DNA of 64,000 bases from Clostridioides sp. ES-S-0010-02 (lineage in GTDB: Bacteria; Bacillota; Clostridia; Peptostreptococcales; Peptostreptococcaceae). The translations under genes were made by a program, and so were the position numbers. The notes under the pieces are model-generated. The model saw nothing but the letters and a program-made list of their open reading frames with translations, had not been told where the DNA came from and did not search any database. Below are positions 27,742 through 37,584 of this stretch, piece after piece; position 1 is the stretch's first letter; every line of letters starts with the position of its first letter. The stretch lies in NCBI GenBank assembly GCA_020641055.1, contig CP067345.1:2535317-2599316 (forward strand), written 5' to 3'.

Positions 27742-28330
27742 TTAATTTCTGACATGCTCAGTTATACCCTTCCATTTTCTTTTATAAAAATAGATTAACC
27801 CAATAATAGCTGGGAGTATTGGTGATAAAGATTGAGCAAAATAAACGCCTATAAATCCATATTCTAAAATAGTTCCTAGTGTATAACTAAGGGATAGTCT
27901 AATAACTACAGAATCTAATAATGCATTAAACATAGCTAGACTAGTAAAACCTATACCAGTTACAAATGAATCATAAATATGCATTACTGCATAAATCAAA
28001 CTGTTAATTAAACAATAAATTCTAAGATACACAATTCCCTCTCTAATAACTGCTTGATTTTTAGACCCCCAAAATACAACTATTGATTCTGCAAATATTT
28101 GTACAAAAACAATGGAAATAAATGTTACAACCAAGCTTAATAATGACAGCTTGACCAACTGCCCAACATAGCATCCCTGCAAAAGTATTTATCTTCAATC
28201 CAATTCCAGATACTGCTGAGACAGCAACTCCATAATTATTTAACATGCCAGTCATTAATAAGTAGAATATATTGACCATAGACATTTGTATGAAATATAG
28301 AAAGTTATTAATAACCATACTTATCAATGT
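27742..28330 (-). pseudogene. MATE efflux transporter remnant
   Basis: Only the C-terminal half of a MATE (multidrug/Na+) transporter remains, split into two frames. The upstream piece ends near GMLCWAVGQAV in one frame, and the downstream piece resumes at LSLLSLVVTFIS in another. The residues expected between them (the GQN-type segment) are missing, which suggests a small deletion plus frameshift near 28140. The whole N-terminal half is absent, as normal proteins have about 450 residues. It is not expected to function. Confidence 0.8.
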
Positions 28331-28341
28331 CTTCTATATTC

Positions 28342-29163
28342 TTAGATTTTTATCAAATACACTCCTAAAATATACAATATATATATATGTATTGGATAGT
28401 ATAAATAAAACAAATATTTCATACTCTTACCTTTTTCTCCATTATAAAGCAACATAAAAGGAAGTGACGCAATCATCATCCATTGGTAATTTTCTAGAAG
28501 AGATTTTTTCAAGCTATAATCTCCTCCTGCTATGGCTACAAATATAAATATACACATCAAAAAATAACAAATACTTAAACTAAACTTCTTTCCTCTACAT
28601 AAATAAAAAATAATCCCCAGTGCAATCAAAATTGGTCCACCTTCTACCAAAAATGGTACTGGTACAAAAATCATAATAAACATAAGTACTTTATCCGCTG
28701 AGCTAAAAAGTAAAGTTAATATAACGATTCCTAAAATTATAGGAACACTTATCATCAAAAGCCCTCTCACAAGATACTTTTTTTCTTTTTCTGTTCTAAA
28801 TTTCTTTATAAATTCTATAGCCTGTAAATAAATTACTACCAAAAATAATGTTGCAAAAATATTATTCATAATAATTGAACCTTCTGGATTTTGGAAAGCA
28901 GTATTAATTATTTGATTCCCTATTGCCATAATGATAGCCCCTACATATAATCTAGCAATATACTTTTTTTTGTTGCTTGTATGACAAAACCCTTCTACTA
29001 CCATAAACGTAAACAATGGTGCTGATATTCTACCTAACCAATGAAACCAAACTGGTATATGCATTGTTTGTGGCATAAAAGCTGCTATATGGTCAAATGT
29101 CATAAATACCAGTGCTAATATTTTAATAGTAAATCCATTGAAACCTTTTTTAAGAAAATCCAT
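28342..29163 (-). CDS. TraX family membrane protein
   Basis: A 273-residue polytopic membrane protein of the TraX family, named from conjugative pilin acetylation but common in Firmicute chromosomes. Features are FDHIAAFMP near residue 25, FHWLGRISAPLFTFMVVEGF, and a C-terminal YYPIHIYILYILG. It starts 10 bases after the histidine kinase stop, so it is at the end of that operon. The true role in Clostridia is unknown. Confidence 0.88.
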   Translation of the reverse strand: MDFLKKGFNGFTIKILALVFMTFDHIAAFMPQTMHIPVWFHWLGRISAPLFTFMVVEGFCHTSNKKKYIARLYVGAIIMAIGNQIINTAFQNPEGSIIMNNIFATLFLVVIYLQAIEFIKKFRTEKEKKYLVRGLLMISVPIILGIVILTLLFSSADKVLMFIMIFVPVPFLVEGGPILIALGIIFYLCRGKKFSLSICYFLMCIFIFVAIAGGDYSLKKSLLENYQWMMIASLPFMLLYNGEKGKSMKYLFYLYYPIHIYILYILGVYLIKI

Positions 29164-29173
29164 ATCATATCTC

Positions 29174-30577
29174 CTACTTCTGATTTATTTTTATGACGAC
29201 TTCTGTTCCTATTCCTATTTCACTATTCACATAAATACTACCTTTATGAATCTCTATTATCTCTTTAGAAATAGCCATTCCAAGACCAGAGCCTTTATGT
29301 AATTCACCTGTATTAGTACCTCTATAATATTTTTCAAAAATATGCTTTAAATCATTTTTACTTATTCCTACTCCACTATCTTTTATTATAATTTCTATAG
29401 TATCTTTTTTTACTATTTCTATTTTTATCAGAGTTTCTTCTTTATTATGCACTATTGAATTAAATATAAGATTTGTTATAGCTCTTCTAAATAAAATTGA
29501 ATCTACATATACTTCAATTAAATCTTCATAACTTACAAACTCAATATTTCTATTTTTATATCTATTGTCATTTAGAATATCTATTATTATATTTCTAACC
29601 AAACTAACTAAATTTATTTTCTTCTTGTTCAAAACTAAGCTATTATTTTTTAATCGAGTTGATAAATTTAAATCATCAACCAAATTTTTTATATACTTGG
29701 ACTTATTGTATATAATCTCTGTATATTCTCGTAATTCCTCTTCCACAAATTCATAATCTTTATCATTGATTATCTCTGCATATCCTTGTATAGAAGCCAG
29801 TGGTGTATTTATATCATGTGTTATATTAGCTAACCATTCCTCTCGCATCTCTTCATTTTCTTTTCTCTCTGCTTCGTTTACCCTCAATGTATCAGCCAAC
29901 ATATTGATATTTTCAAAAACTTCTTCATATATTCCCCTGTTTTTAAGATATAAACTATAATTTCCGTTAGCCATAGTTTCAATACTCCATATTACATTGG
30001 ATATTGGCTTTGTAAGTTTTCTACTAAATAAGTATCCTATGCTTAAAGCTACCATCCCATCAATTACCAATGTCAAAGTGATAATTTTATTTAAAATTGC
30101 TTTAGCATTATCTTGAGAATAAGTTAAAATTATTCTCGATACATCTCTACTAGGCATACCTATTATTATATTTAGATGTTTGTTGCCTAAATATTTTTCT
30201 AAAACAAAATTAGTATACTCTGTTTCTATATATTTGTAGTTATTAACCATTTGAAAAGGAGTATATTTTTTTGGAGTATTCGTTGGCACATTTACTCCAT
30301 ACAATTCTTCTCCTGAGTCATTTAAAACTTGTACCCAAGAATGTGATTTTTTTAATTTGTCAATGCCAGCTTTTGATAACTTGAACTCTCCATTTTTTTC
30401 ATATAGATCTTTTTCAAAAGAACGAGCAAACTCTTCAGGACTGTTTTTAGAACCTACAACATTAAAAAAATTATTAGTCGAAATCACATATAAAATAGAC
30501 GCAATATTTATAATAACCACTGATATAACTACAAATACGATTGTAAACATAAAGTTTCTAGTAATCTTCCACTTCAT
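29174..30577 (-). CDS. Sensor histidine kinase
   Basis: A 467-residue kinase with membrane segments at about residues 8-32 and 163-185, a roughly 130-residue extracellular sensor, and a HAMP-like linker. The H box is ITHDINTPLASIQGYAEI, the N box NLIFNSIVHN, and the G boxes DSGVGI and GSGLGMAIS. It starts 3 bases after the response-regulator stop. The two follow three ABC-2 exporter genes, a layout typical of modules that sense and export antimicrobial peptides. Its partner regulator is frameshifted, so signalling may be broken. Confidence 0.92.
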   Translation of the reverse strand: MKWKITRNFMFTIVFVVISVVIINIASILYVISTNNFFNVVGSKNSPEEFARSFEKDLYEKNGEFKLSKAGIDKLKKSHSWVQVLNDSGEELYGVNVPTNTPKKYTPFQMVNNYKYIETEYTNFVLEKYLGNKHLNIIIGMPSRDVSRIILTYSQDNAKAILNKIITLTLVIDGMVALSIGYLFSRKLTKPISNVIWSIETMANGNYSLYLKNRGIYEEVFENINMLADTLRVNEAERKENEEMREEWLANITHDINTPLASIQGYAEIINDKDYEFVEEELREYTEIIYNKSKYIKNLVDDLNLSTRLKNNSLVLNKKKINLVSLVRNIIIDILNDNRYKNRNIEFVSYEDLIEVYVDSILFRRAITNLIFNSIVHNKEETLIKIEIVKKDTIEIIIKDSGVGISKNDLKHIFEKYYRGTNTGELHKGSGLGMAISKEIIEIHKGSIYVNSEIGIGTEVVIKINQK

Positions 30578-30580
30578 ATT

Positions 30581-31302
30581 CTAATCTTCCTTTACTGCTA
30601 ATTTATATCCAAGTCCTTTTATCGTAAGGATATATTCTGGCTTTGAAGGATTATCTTCTAATTTTTCTCTAATCTTTCTAATATGAACCATTATAGTATT
30701 ATCAAATCCAATATAATCTTCACCCCATACTTTATCCCATAACTTTTCTTTACTTATAATTTGATTTTGATTGTGTGCAAATAAAGACAATATTTTTAAT
30801 TCTTTTGCAGATAATGCAATAGACTTACCATCTTTTATGAGTTCTGCTCTACTTTCATTTAATTTATATGGACCAAATGATATAATCTTTTCTTTATTAT
30901 CTGAGTTTATGCTTTCATTTTGTTCTTCATTAAAATAATTTAGTCTTCTTAGATGAGCTTTTGCCCTAAAAGCGACTTCTTTAGGACTAAAAGGCTTTGT
31001 AACATAATCATCGCCTCCAATTGCTAGTCCAAGTAATTTATCTAACTCTTCCGTCTTAGCTGATAAAAATATGATTGGTACATTAGAGTTTTTTCTTATT
31101 TCTTTACAAATATCGTACCCTTCACCATCTGGCAACATAATGTCCAGAATGATTAAGTTGGGATTATATTTTTAAATACTTCCAATCCTTCCTTTCTTGT
31201 TTTTGCAGTATACACATTGTTAAGACCTTCTTTCTTAAATACAGTTTCTAAGAGTTTTAAAATTTCTACCTCATCATCTATTACTAAAATGCTATTTTCC
31301 AT
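30581..31302 (-). pseudogene. OmpR-family response regulator with a one-base frameshift
   Basis: The gene starts at ATG 31302 behind AGGAGG and reads MENSILVIDDEVEIL to about VFK. It then loses frame at a run of five T (31169-31173 on the plus strand). Adding one base restores VFKKYNPNLIILDIMLPDGEG, which carries the phospho-acceptor Asp. The rest is intact: KPFSPKE and the winged-helix domain ending GLGYKLAVKED. The only frame kept open starts at MLPDGEG and lacks the acceptor Asp. It is a homopolymer mutation, a phase-variable switch or a sequencing error. Confidence 0.85.
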
Positions 31303-31420
31303 AAATAACCTCCTATGATAATTTATCTATATATTAACATATATCTTCTCTAAGCTTCATTTATATTATTTTAAATCAAGTCAATATATAAACAAAATCA
31401 TTGTTCTTTTTTATTCTTAA

Positions 31421-32194
31421 TTAAAACCTTTTACTTGATGTAAAATTTTTATATGTTATTTTAGTTAATATTATTATCAATATGATTGAGATTAATATAG
31501 ATAAACCTATTAAAGTATTTGGTACATTATACTTAACAATTTGTTGACTCATCATAATCCAGTTTGGAGTAATAGAAACAAATTTTATAGCATTATCTGG
31601 TATAAAGCCTGTAATAAAGTATGGAACAGCCATAATTAAGCCTCCTAATATGAAAGGCATTACAGCTGATTTAAATATTGAAGAAAGTGCTAGTCCTATT
31701 TGTGCAAATATGAAAGAACCAAAAATGACTGATACTATAACAATCAAGTACATTTGTATTACGGTAAGATTTAAATTACTATTACTAAAATACCATAAGT
31801 TCTTAATTGGTTCATTCAAATTTTTAAATTCAAAAAAACTAAATCCTCTAATCCCAACCAATAATACAAAAGAAATGTTAATCATGGACAAAGTCAATCC
31901 ATTAGCTATTATTTTTGATACTACTACTGACTTTTTCCCATTTTTAGTTGTATTTATTAGACTTGTCATATTAGAATCATATTCTTTTGTATAGTTTCCA
32001 GAAGTTATTATAAACATTATCAACCCTATTAAAGGTATAGAACCCTCTATCTTATAAAATATATCTGAATATGTGTCAAAAACATTAAATTTTCTAATCA
32101 ATACAAACCCAAATAATAGTAAAAATATCCAAAGCATCCAAACACTTTTTAATTTTAAGGCTTTTATTATTTCTGCTTTAACTAAATTTATCAT
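31421..32194 (-). CDS. ABC-2 type exporter permease
   Basis: A 257-residue membrane protein with six hydrophobic segments, the size and layout of bacitracin/lantibiotic-type permeases. The N terminus MINLVKAEIIKALKLKSVW and the middle NYTKEYDSNMTSLINTTKNG are typical of ABC-2 subunits. It begins 5 bases after the ATPase gene and is followed by the two-component genes. The cargo is unknown. Confidence 0.87.
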   Translation of the reverse strand: MINLVKAEIIKALKLKSVWMLWIFLLLFGFVLIRKFNVFDTYSDIFYKIEGSIPLIGLIMFIITSGNYTKEYDSNMTSLINTTKNGKKSVVVSKIIANGLTLSMINISFVLLVGIRGFSFFEFKNLNEPIKNLWYFSNSNLNLTVIQMYLIVIVSVIFGSFIFAQIGLALSSIFKSAVMPFILGGLIMAVPYFITGFIPDNAIKFVSITPNWIMMSQQIVKYNVPNTLIGLSILISIILIIILTKITYKNFTSSKRF

Positions 32195-32199
32195 ATCTG

Positions 32200-33087
32200 T
32201 TATATCTCCTTTGCATCTTCTAAATCAAAGTAAAGCATATATACATCCTCAAATTTTGCTTGAACTAGTTGTGCATTAGCTTCAGTTGGAGTATTTTCTG
32301 ACACAACTCTAATTACTATTGAATTAACATCACTTTGAATACTTATAACTTTATATTTAGATTGAATCTCATCAATATCACACTCATCTTCAACTTGAAT
32401 ATTATAAACTTTATCTTGCATATGATTTAATATTTCTTTATGTGTTCCTTTCATAAGAAGTTTACCATTTTTAATCATTATTGTTTCTTTTGCAACTGAT
32501 TCTATATCTGAAATTATATGAGTAGAAAGAATTATTATCTTATCCCTTGATATTTTTGCTATTAGATTTCTAAACCTCGCTCTTTCTTGTGGGTCAAGGC
32601 CTGCTGTTGGTTCATCAAGTACTATTATTTTAGGATTGTTTAATAAAACTTGTGCTATGCCAACTCTTCTTTTCATACCTCCAGAGAATTTTCCTATAGC
32701 CTTATTTCTGACATCATAAAGACCTACTAGCTCTAACAATTCATCTATCCTACAATTTAAATTTCTACCTTTTAGACCTTTCAACGCTCCTATATATTGT
32801 AAAAATTGTCTAGCTGTAAAGTTTTTATATACTCCAAATTCTTGTGGTAAATATCCTAAAATATTTCTATAATCATCATCCATATTAAATATATCCTTAC
32901 CATTGTAAAGTATTTGCCCACTCTCAGGTTTTATTAGTGTGGTTATTTGTTTCATTAGAGTGGATTTTCCTGCTCCATTTGGTCCTAAAAGACCATAAAC
33001 TCCATTTTCTAATGTAACTGTAATTTTATCATTTACTACTTTTTTTCCATATATCTTTGAAATATTTTTAACTTCTAATTTATTCAT
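32200..33087 (-). CDS. ABC exporter ATP-binding protein
   Basis: A 295-residue ATPase. Walker A is GPNGAGKST near residue 35, the Q loop is YLPQEFG, the signature is FSGGMKRRVGIAQ, Walker B is IIVLDEPTAGLDP and the switch His is in LSTHIISD. The C-terminal 80 residues are the extra domain common in drug- or peptide-export ATPases. It lies between two permease genes, so the transporter is probably a heteromer. Confidence 0.93.
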   Translation of the reverse strand: MNKLEVKNISKIYGKKVVNDKITVTLENGVYGLLGPNGAGKSTLMKQITTLIKPESGQILYNGKDIFNMDDDYRNILGYLPQEFGVYKNFTARQFLQYIGALKGLKGRNLNCRIDELLELVGLYDVRNKAIGKFSGGMKRRVGIAQVLLNNPKIIVLDEPTAGLDPQERARFRNLIAKISRDKIIILSTHIISDIESVAKETIMIKNGKLLMKGTHKEILNHMQDKVYNIQVEDECDIDEIQSKYKVISIQSDVNSIVIRVVSENTPTEANAQLVQAKFEDVYMLYFDLEDAKEI

Positions 33088-33100
33088 TTTAATTCCCCTT

Positions 33101-34123
33101 TTATCTATTTATATACTTTGACTTTATTACTGAGAAACACAAAGTCATTATACCTAAAAATATTACTACTAAAAGTCCTATTGATAGATTGACAATATCT
33201 ATATTCATTTTAAATATTCTAATATCACCTAAATAATTTCCTATTATTTTATTAAATCCAAATATTAAATCATAGTAATTTACCGTTGAAATAATCGAAA
33301 GCAATCCTTTAGGTAATATGTGAACTACTGACATCACTTTAGCTACAGCTATACTTAAAATAAGAAAACCTACTGATGATATTGAAGATTTGCTAATAAA
33401 AGAACCTAACATAGCTATCATTGCCCATCCTTCAAACATTAAAATATCTATAGCTATATTTGATATTACATAATTGGTTATATTTGAATTTGCTTTTAAT
33501 GTAGCTATATTGTCTACTATCCTAAACGATTCTAAGTCACCATTAATTGGTAATCCTTGTTGTATGCAGGTCATAATAAATATCCAGATTAAATAAACAA
33601 AATAAATTACTAATGGTATAAATATAGCAATAACTATTTTAGATTTTAATGCCTTTTCCTTCTCTTTTGATGATAGTATAATATCTTTTACTGAAGAAGT
33701 TACTTCATCTGTATAAAGATTTGATACAGTTATGATTATGACAATCAACATCCCTATATTTATAAGTGAATTTGTGGCTCTATAATTAAATACCTTCCAA
33801 AAGTCAACATTTTTATATTCATCAACATTTAGATTATCAAGTTTTTCTTTTGACATGGATTTAATCTTTTTAGAAAATTTATCACTATATGTTTGATTTG
33901 AAAGTTGTTTTAAAATATCAAGTTTTTTTTGAAATTTATCATTAGCTATATCTGTTCTATTACTTGTATATTCTATATGACCTTTTTTCTCATCAATATA
34001 ATAATCTTCTGTTTCTAAAACAGGTTTAACAAATATACTGATTAATAATATGAATATTAATATCCCTAAAGATATCAACATGCTCTTAGATTTAATCAAT
34101 TTCTTTATTTCCCAACTTATCAA
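33101..34123 (-). CDS. ABC-2 type exporter permease with large extracellular loop
   Basis: The first membrane segment is followed by a hydrophilic loop of about 90 residues (rich in Lys, Asp and Asn) and then five or six more segments. I place the start at TTG 34123 (ISWEIKKLIKSKSM) because AGGAGG lies 9 bases upstream. A longer frame from ATG 34171 has no site and runs through that AGGAGG. It is the first gene of the exporter and two-component operon. Confidence 0.78.
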   Translation of the reverse strand: MISWEIKKLIKSKSMLISLGILIFILLISIFVKPVLETEDYYIDEKKGHIEYTSNRTDIANDKFQKKLDILKQLSNQTYSDKFSKKIKSMSKEKLDNLNVDEYKNVDFWKVFNYRATNSLINIGMLIVIIITVSNLYTDEVTSSVKDIILSSKEKEKALKSKIVIAIFIPLVIYFVYLIWIFIMTCIQQGLPINGDLESFRIVDNIATLKANSNITNYVISNIAIDILMFEGWAMIAMLGSFISKSSISSVGFLILSIAVAKVMSVVHILPKGLLSIISTVNYYDLIFGFNKIIGNYLGDIRIFKMNIDIVNLSIGLLVVIFLGIMTLCFSVIKSKYINR

Positions 34124-34343
34124 TATACATTTCCTCCTAAGTCTTTTTAATTGCTTTTTATTTATATACATAATAAAACTTAAATCTTATATCAATATAA
34201 TTCTAACCTTAAATAAAACTTAAATTATGTGTTTAGTTTTATTCGCTACTTATTTTTATTGTAATTTTTTAGTTTACATTTTTTATAATAAACTTGCTAT
34301 ACTTTTATTAATAGGATTAAATCTAAGATAAGTTGGTGATTGT

Positions 34344-34592
34344 ATGAAAAGTATAGATATTTATACAAAATTAAAAATAATCTTCTTAACATCTATGGCT
34401 ATGTTTATTATTGGAGCAGCATTTATCTTTTTTATAGAAAATTATATAGTATCAATTATTTTTGTACTTGTTGGTATTTTTATTGATTGGAAATTTTATC
34501 GTTGCCCAAATTGTAATCATTATTTAGATTCAAGAATGGAACTTGTAAAGAATAGTACTTATTGCCCATATTGCGGAAAAATTATCAAATAG
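34344..34592 (+). CDS. Small membrane protein with zinc ribbon
   Basis: An 82-residue protein with two hydrophobic segments (about residues 12-48) and a C-terminal zinc ribbon (CPNC ... CPYC, about residues 53-77). The function is unknown. The region upstream, including GCTATACTTTTATTAATAGGATTAAA and GGTGATTGTATGAAAAG, resembles that before the broken gene at 18936, which suggests a duplicated unit. It is a single gene. Confidence 0.75.
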   Translation: MKSIDIYTKLKIIFLTSMAMFIIGAAFIFFIENYIVSIIFVLVGIFIDWKFYRCPNCNHYLDSRMELVKNSTYCPYCGKIIK

Positions 34593-35341
34593 TGACTTAA
34601 AATGCATTTTATATTTAAAAGGAATTTTTTAATATAAAAACTTTATTATTAATAATCAAGATATTACATATAAATAATATAGTTTAACCAAATTTAATTG
34701 CATTGTTTTATTTATTTTTATAAAAGAACATATATATGTGTTATAGATATGCTCTTATCTTTTTTGTTGTCTCTTAAAATTTTTTATCATAACAAAAAAG
34801 ATATAAAGAGTTATCTACAAGCTCTTTATATCTTTTAAATATCTATAAGTAAATCAATTAGTTTTTATATCTGTTTTAAAATATCTATCTTAAAGTTCTT
34901 ACTAACAATAAATTTTATTTTTTATATTATTGTTAATTTTAATATTCTAGCATTTCACTTTATTTATTCTTACATTCATTTTAATAATATATCCTGAATA
35001 CTTTTTTAGTTTATCCTCTACTTTGAATCTAATTAATTCAAATATATAAACCTTTAATTCAATCTATTCATGTAAACCTTATCAGTTTATTGTCAGAGTT
35101 TATTCTTCAAAAAATAAATATAATTTTATAATATTTTTTAATCTAAAACAAGCATGTTGAATAATAAATCATATTCTAGTATTATTAACTTGTAGAATAA
35201 AAGCTAAATTGGTAAAACTAGAAAAATTTAGTAATAAAGTTATAGTGATAAGTACTAAAAAATTCTTTGTAAGTTATGTTAACAAATTAGCACATATATA
35301 ATTTTTTTATTTTTACTAAAGTTTTTAGGGGGATGGATAAT
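34593..35341. other. Intergenic region with one long hairpin
   Basis: About 750 bases without a convincing reading frame. It contains a perfect 15-bp inverted repeat AAAAGATATAAAGAG / CTCTTTATATCTTTT (34796-34810 with 34822-34836), which could be a terminator for the zinc-ribbon gene or part of a small RNA. The rest is AT-rich and I see no other structure. Confidence 0.5.
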
Positions 35342-35518
35342 ATGTTTATTGGAGAAATAGACAGATGTACACATATATTGACTGCTTATATAAGTAGTTC
35401 ATATGATTATTGTAATTTTATAGATACACAATTAGATGATTTTATATCAGAATATGGAGAAACTGTAGTTGAATCTTGTTTATATCAAGTTTTATTGTTA
35501 GTAAGTAGATATAATTAA
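35342..35518 (+). CDS. Small conserved protein (copy 2 of the gene at 19192)
   Basis: A 58-residue acidic protein with HILTAYI, FIDTQLDDFI and YGETVVESCL, the same pattern as copy 1. GGGGGATGG lies before the ATG at 35342; the frame can also be opened 9 bases earlier, but that would overlap the ribosome-binding site. It stands alone with a strong terminator. The function is unknown. Confidence 0.75.
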   Translation: MFIGEIDRCTHILTAYISSSYDYCNFIDTQLDDFISEYGETVVESCLYQVLLLVSRYN

Positions 35519-35613
35519 AATTAAGTTTCATTTTCTAGAAAAACCTTTTTAGATTTTCTACCTTAAATAACTATATAATTTTTTATACTTTTCAAGTAAC
35601 TATAACTTATTTT

Positions 35614-35653
35614 AAAGTAAAGATGTATTGGGAGTACATCTTTACTTTTTCAC
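35614..35653 (+). terminator. Terminator after the second small-protein copy
   Basis: A perfect 14-bp inverted repeat AAAGTAAAGATGTA / TACATCTTTACTTT with a 7-base loop and a TTT tail. The 460 bases beyond it, up to the next gene, hold only AT-rich sequence and the motif ATAACTAGACAAAT near 35922, similar to one near 20463. Confidence 0.85.
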
Positions 35654-36116
35654 TATATAATTTAAAAGTATATACTATAAAATAAAACAACTATACAAAT
35701 TACATCCTTTATATTCTCTTGAAACACAAGAATCATTCTATACACATATTCTACAATTTCATCAAATATGAATCTAAGTTTTTACTACTCCAAATTTTAT
35801 CTATCTATAACGCAAATCATATTTATAAAATATCCCCCTATTATACTTAAATCATATATAAAGTAACATCAATATTTAGAATATTCAATATCAATTGCGT
35901 AACTGGTCAATAAAAATGTATAACTAGACAAATTTCCATATTTATATAAAAAATTCAAGAAAAATAATCATTTTATTTAGATATATTTTTTATTTTTTTA
36001 TTTAATTTATATTAAAAAATATCACTAATAAAGATTTTAATTAGTGATTTTCAAAGTATTAATCACAGAAAATTATATACCTGTAAATTAACTTTAGCAT
36101 TTCTAATTTATAAAAT

Positions 36117-36150
36117 AAAAGCCCAGCAAAATCTTTACTGGGCTTTTATT
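36117..36150. terminator. Terminator of the second HxlR gene
   Basis: The inverted repeat AAAAGCCCAG / CTGGGCTTTT with an 11-base loop sits directly past the 3' end of the minus-strand HxlR gene. It is flanked by A and T runs, so it could act in both directions. Confidence 0.85.
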
Positions 36151-36498
36151 TTATAAATTGAGTTTATTATTTTCACCCCATTTACACATTTCTTCTAAAA
36201 TAGGCATTAATGACAATCCCCTTTTGGAAAGTGAATATTCAACTTTAGGAGGAATTTGAGGATATTCTTTGCGTATGATAATACCATCTCGTTCCAATTC
36301 TTTTAACTGATTATTGAGAATCTTATCAGTTATTGAACCAATACATCTTTTAAGTTCTCCATAACGTAATACATCATACTCGACTAACCAAAACATTATA
36401 ATCATCTTCCATTTTCCTCCAATAATTGAAAGAGTATATCCAAATGGTGTAGAAGTTATATTAGTTAAATCAGATGTATTATAGTTTTTCATACTCAT
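36151..36498 (-). CDS. HxlR-family regulator (copy 2)
   Basis: A 115-residue HxlR winged-helix regulator (SIIGGKWKMIIMFWL, HTH around ITDKILNNQLKELERDGII, wing PPKVEYSLSKRGLSL). It is divergent from the TIGR04076-type gene at 36632, its likely target. Its relation to copy 1 at 26269 suggests an old duplication in which each regulator acquired a different divergent partner. The inducer is unknown. Confidence 0.92.
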   Translation of the reverse strand: MSMKNYNTSDLTNITSTPFGYTLSIIGGKWKMIIMFWLVEYDVLRYGELKRCIGSITDKILNNQLKELERDGIIIRKEYPQIPPKVEYSLSKRGLSLMPILEEMCKWGENNKLNL

Positions 36499-36631
36499 TT
36501 AATCACCATCCTATAATAAAGATACTATCCTAAATGTTAGTACCTTACTTAAAAGTAAATACTTGTTTAAATATAAGATAGCACATATACTTATATAAAT
36601 AAAAGTTACAAATTATGAGGAGATGACTTTC

Positions 36632-36970
36632 ATGAAAAAATGTAAAATAGAAGTAATAAAAACAACATTCCATAAAGATTTAGCAGATGAGTATGGATGT
36701 AAAGGTATTGGAAAATGCCCTATGCATAAAGTAGGAGAAGTATTTTTTGGAGATTTTGCTAAACCTGAAAAATTATGTGACGAAGCATGGAAAGCAATGT
36801 ATCAATATGTATTTGCTTTGTCTCATGGTAGTGAAAAATTTTACTATGGAGATTGGATAGATAAAGAAGGAGTGGCTATATGCTCCTGTAATGATGGAAT
36901 TCGTCCTGTCATTTTTAAAATTGAGAGAACTGATGAAGAATCTAAAATGGAATATAAACCCATAAGATAG
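36632..36970 (+). CDS. TIGR04076 family protein
   Basis: A 112-residue small protein with conserved cysteines (GKCPMHKVGEVF, CSCNDGIRPVIFKIER) matching TIGR04076 proteins of anaerobes, whose function is unknown. GAGGAG sits 9 bases before ATG 36632; an ATG at 36623 lies too close to the site. It is read away from an HxlR regulator, so it probably responds to the same signal. Confidence 0.82.
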   Translation: MKKCKIEVIKTTFHKDLADEYGCKGIGKCPMHKVGEVFFGDFAKPEKLCDEAWKAMYQYVFALSHGSEKFYYGDWIDKEGVAICSCNDGIRPVIFKIERTDEESKMEYKPIR

Positions 36971-37231
36971 ATAATAGTCTTAAACTAATTTTACTAATCA
37001 TATTTTAAATGCATTATTCCAATTTATTCCTTAAAATTTAATGCTTATAGTGAAATATAGTACTAAAATTAAATTAATGAAATACAATAAAAGGAAATTG
37101 TATATTGTACAATTTATGTCATAAAAAAGATTCATTTAAATCGATTTTAAAAACTGTTAAGTAATGTACCTAATATTTTTTTAATCCAGTTATAAAGAGA
37201 ATACTCCTACCAATAGATGTCTCTAACATGA

Positions 37232-37429
37232 TTATAATATATGATAAATCTTGTTCATTTTGTCATATATTATAATCTTATTAATTCCTAATATATTTTT
37301 TGTAATACAAAATTCCCTAATGTAAGAATCCTTTGAAATTTCACTTTTATATAATTTTATTATTTTATTCTCTCCATAATCATAAATTTTAGATGTATTT
37401 CCTTTACCAATACATTCGTATTGTTTCAT
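37232..37429 (-). pseudogene. N-terminal fragment of a kinase/phosphotransferase-like protein
   Basis: The 65 residues include a nucleotide-binding glycine loop (IGKGNTSKIYDYGENKIIKLY begins it) as in protein kinase or aminoglycoside phosphotransferase folds. The frame then stops near YHIL. The catalytic loop and Asp are missing, so it is a truncated remnant unless it serves another role. GAGAGG precedes the start. Confidence 0.6.
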
Positions 37430-37489
37430 TATTTTCATCCTCTCAAATTCAATAATATTTATTATTATTTAATAGTATTTATAACTCAG

Positions 37490-37530
37490 ATTTGATATAA
37501 TACATAGGGTAAAATTTTAATTAATAAACC
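37490..37530 (+). promoter_or_regulatory. Putative promoter and dyad before the guanine deaminase gene
   Basis: TATAAT at about 37496 is followed by a dyad ATAGGGT / ACCCTAT separated by about 16 bases. It could be an operator controlling the deaminase gene. I see no purine riboswitch core in this leader. Confidence 0.4.
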
Positions 37531-37584
37531 CTATATATTTACTTATATATTAAAGCTAACAAATTTAAAACTAAGGAGAGCTAT

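Noticed and set aside
35519-36150. Additional small genes in the gap before the second HxlR gene
   Set aside because: Apart from two terminators and a short motif shared with 20460 there is no reading frame with a Shine-Dalgarno site.
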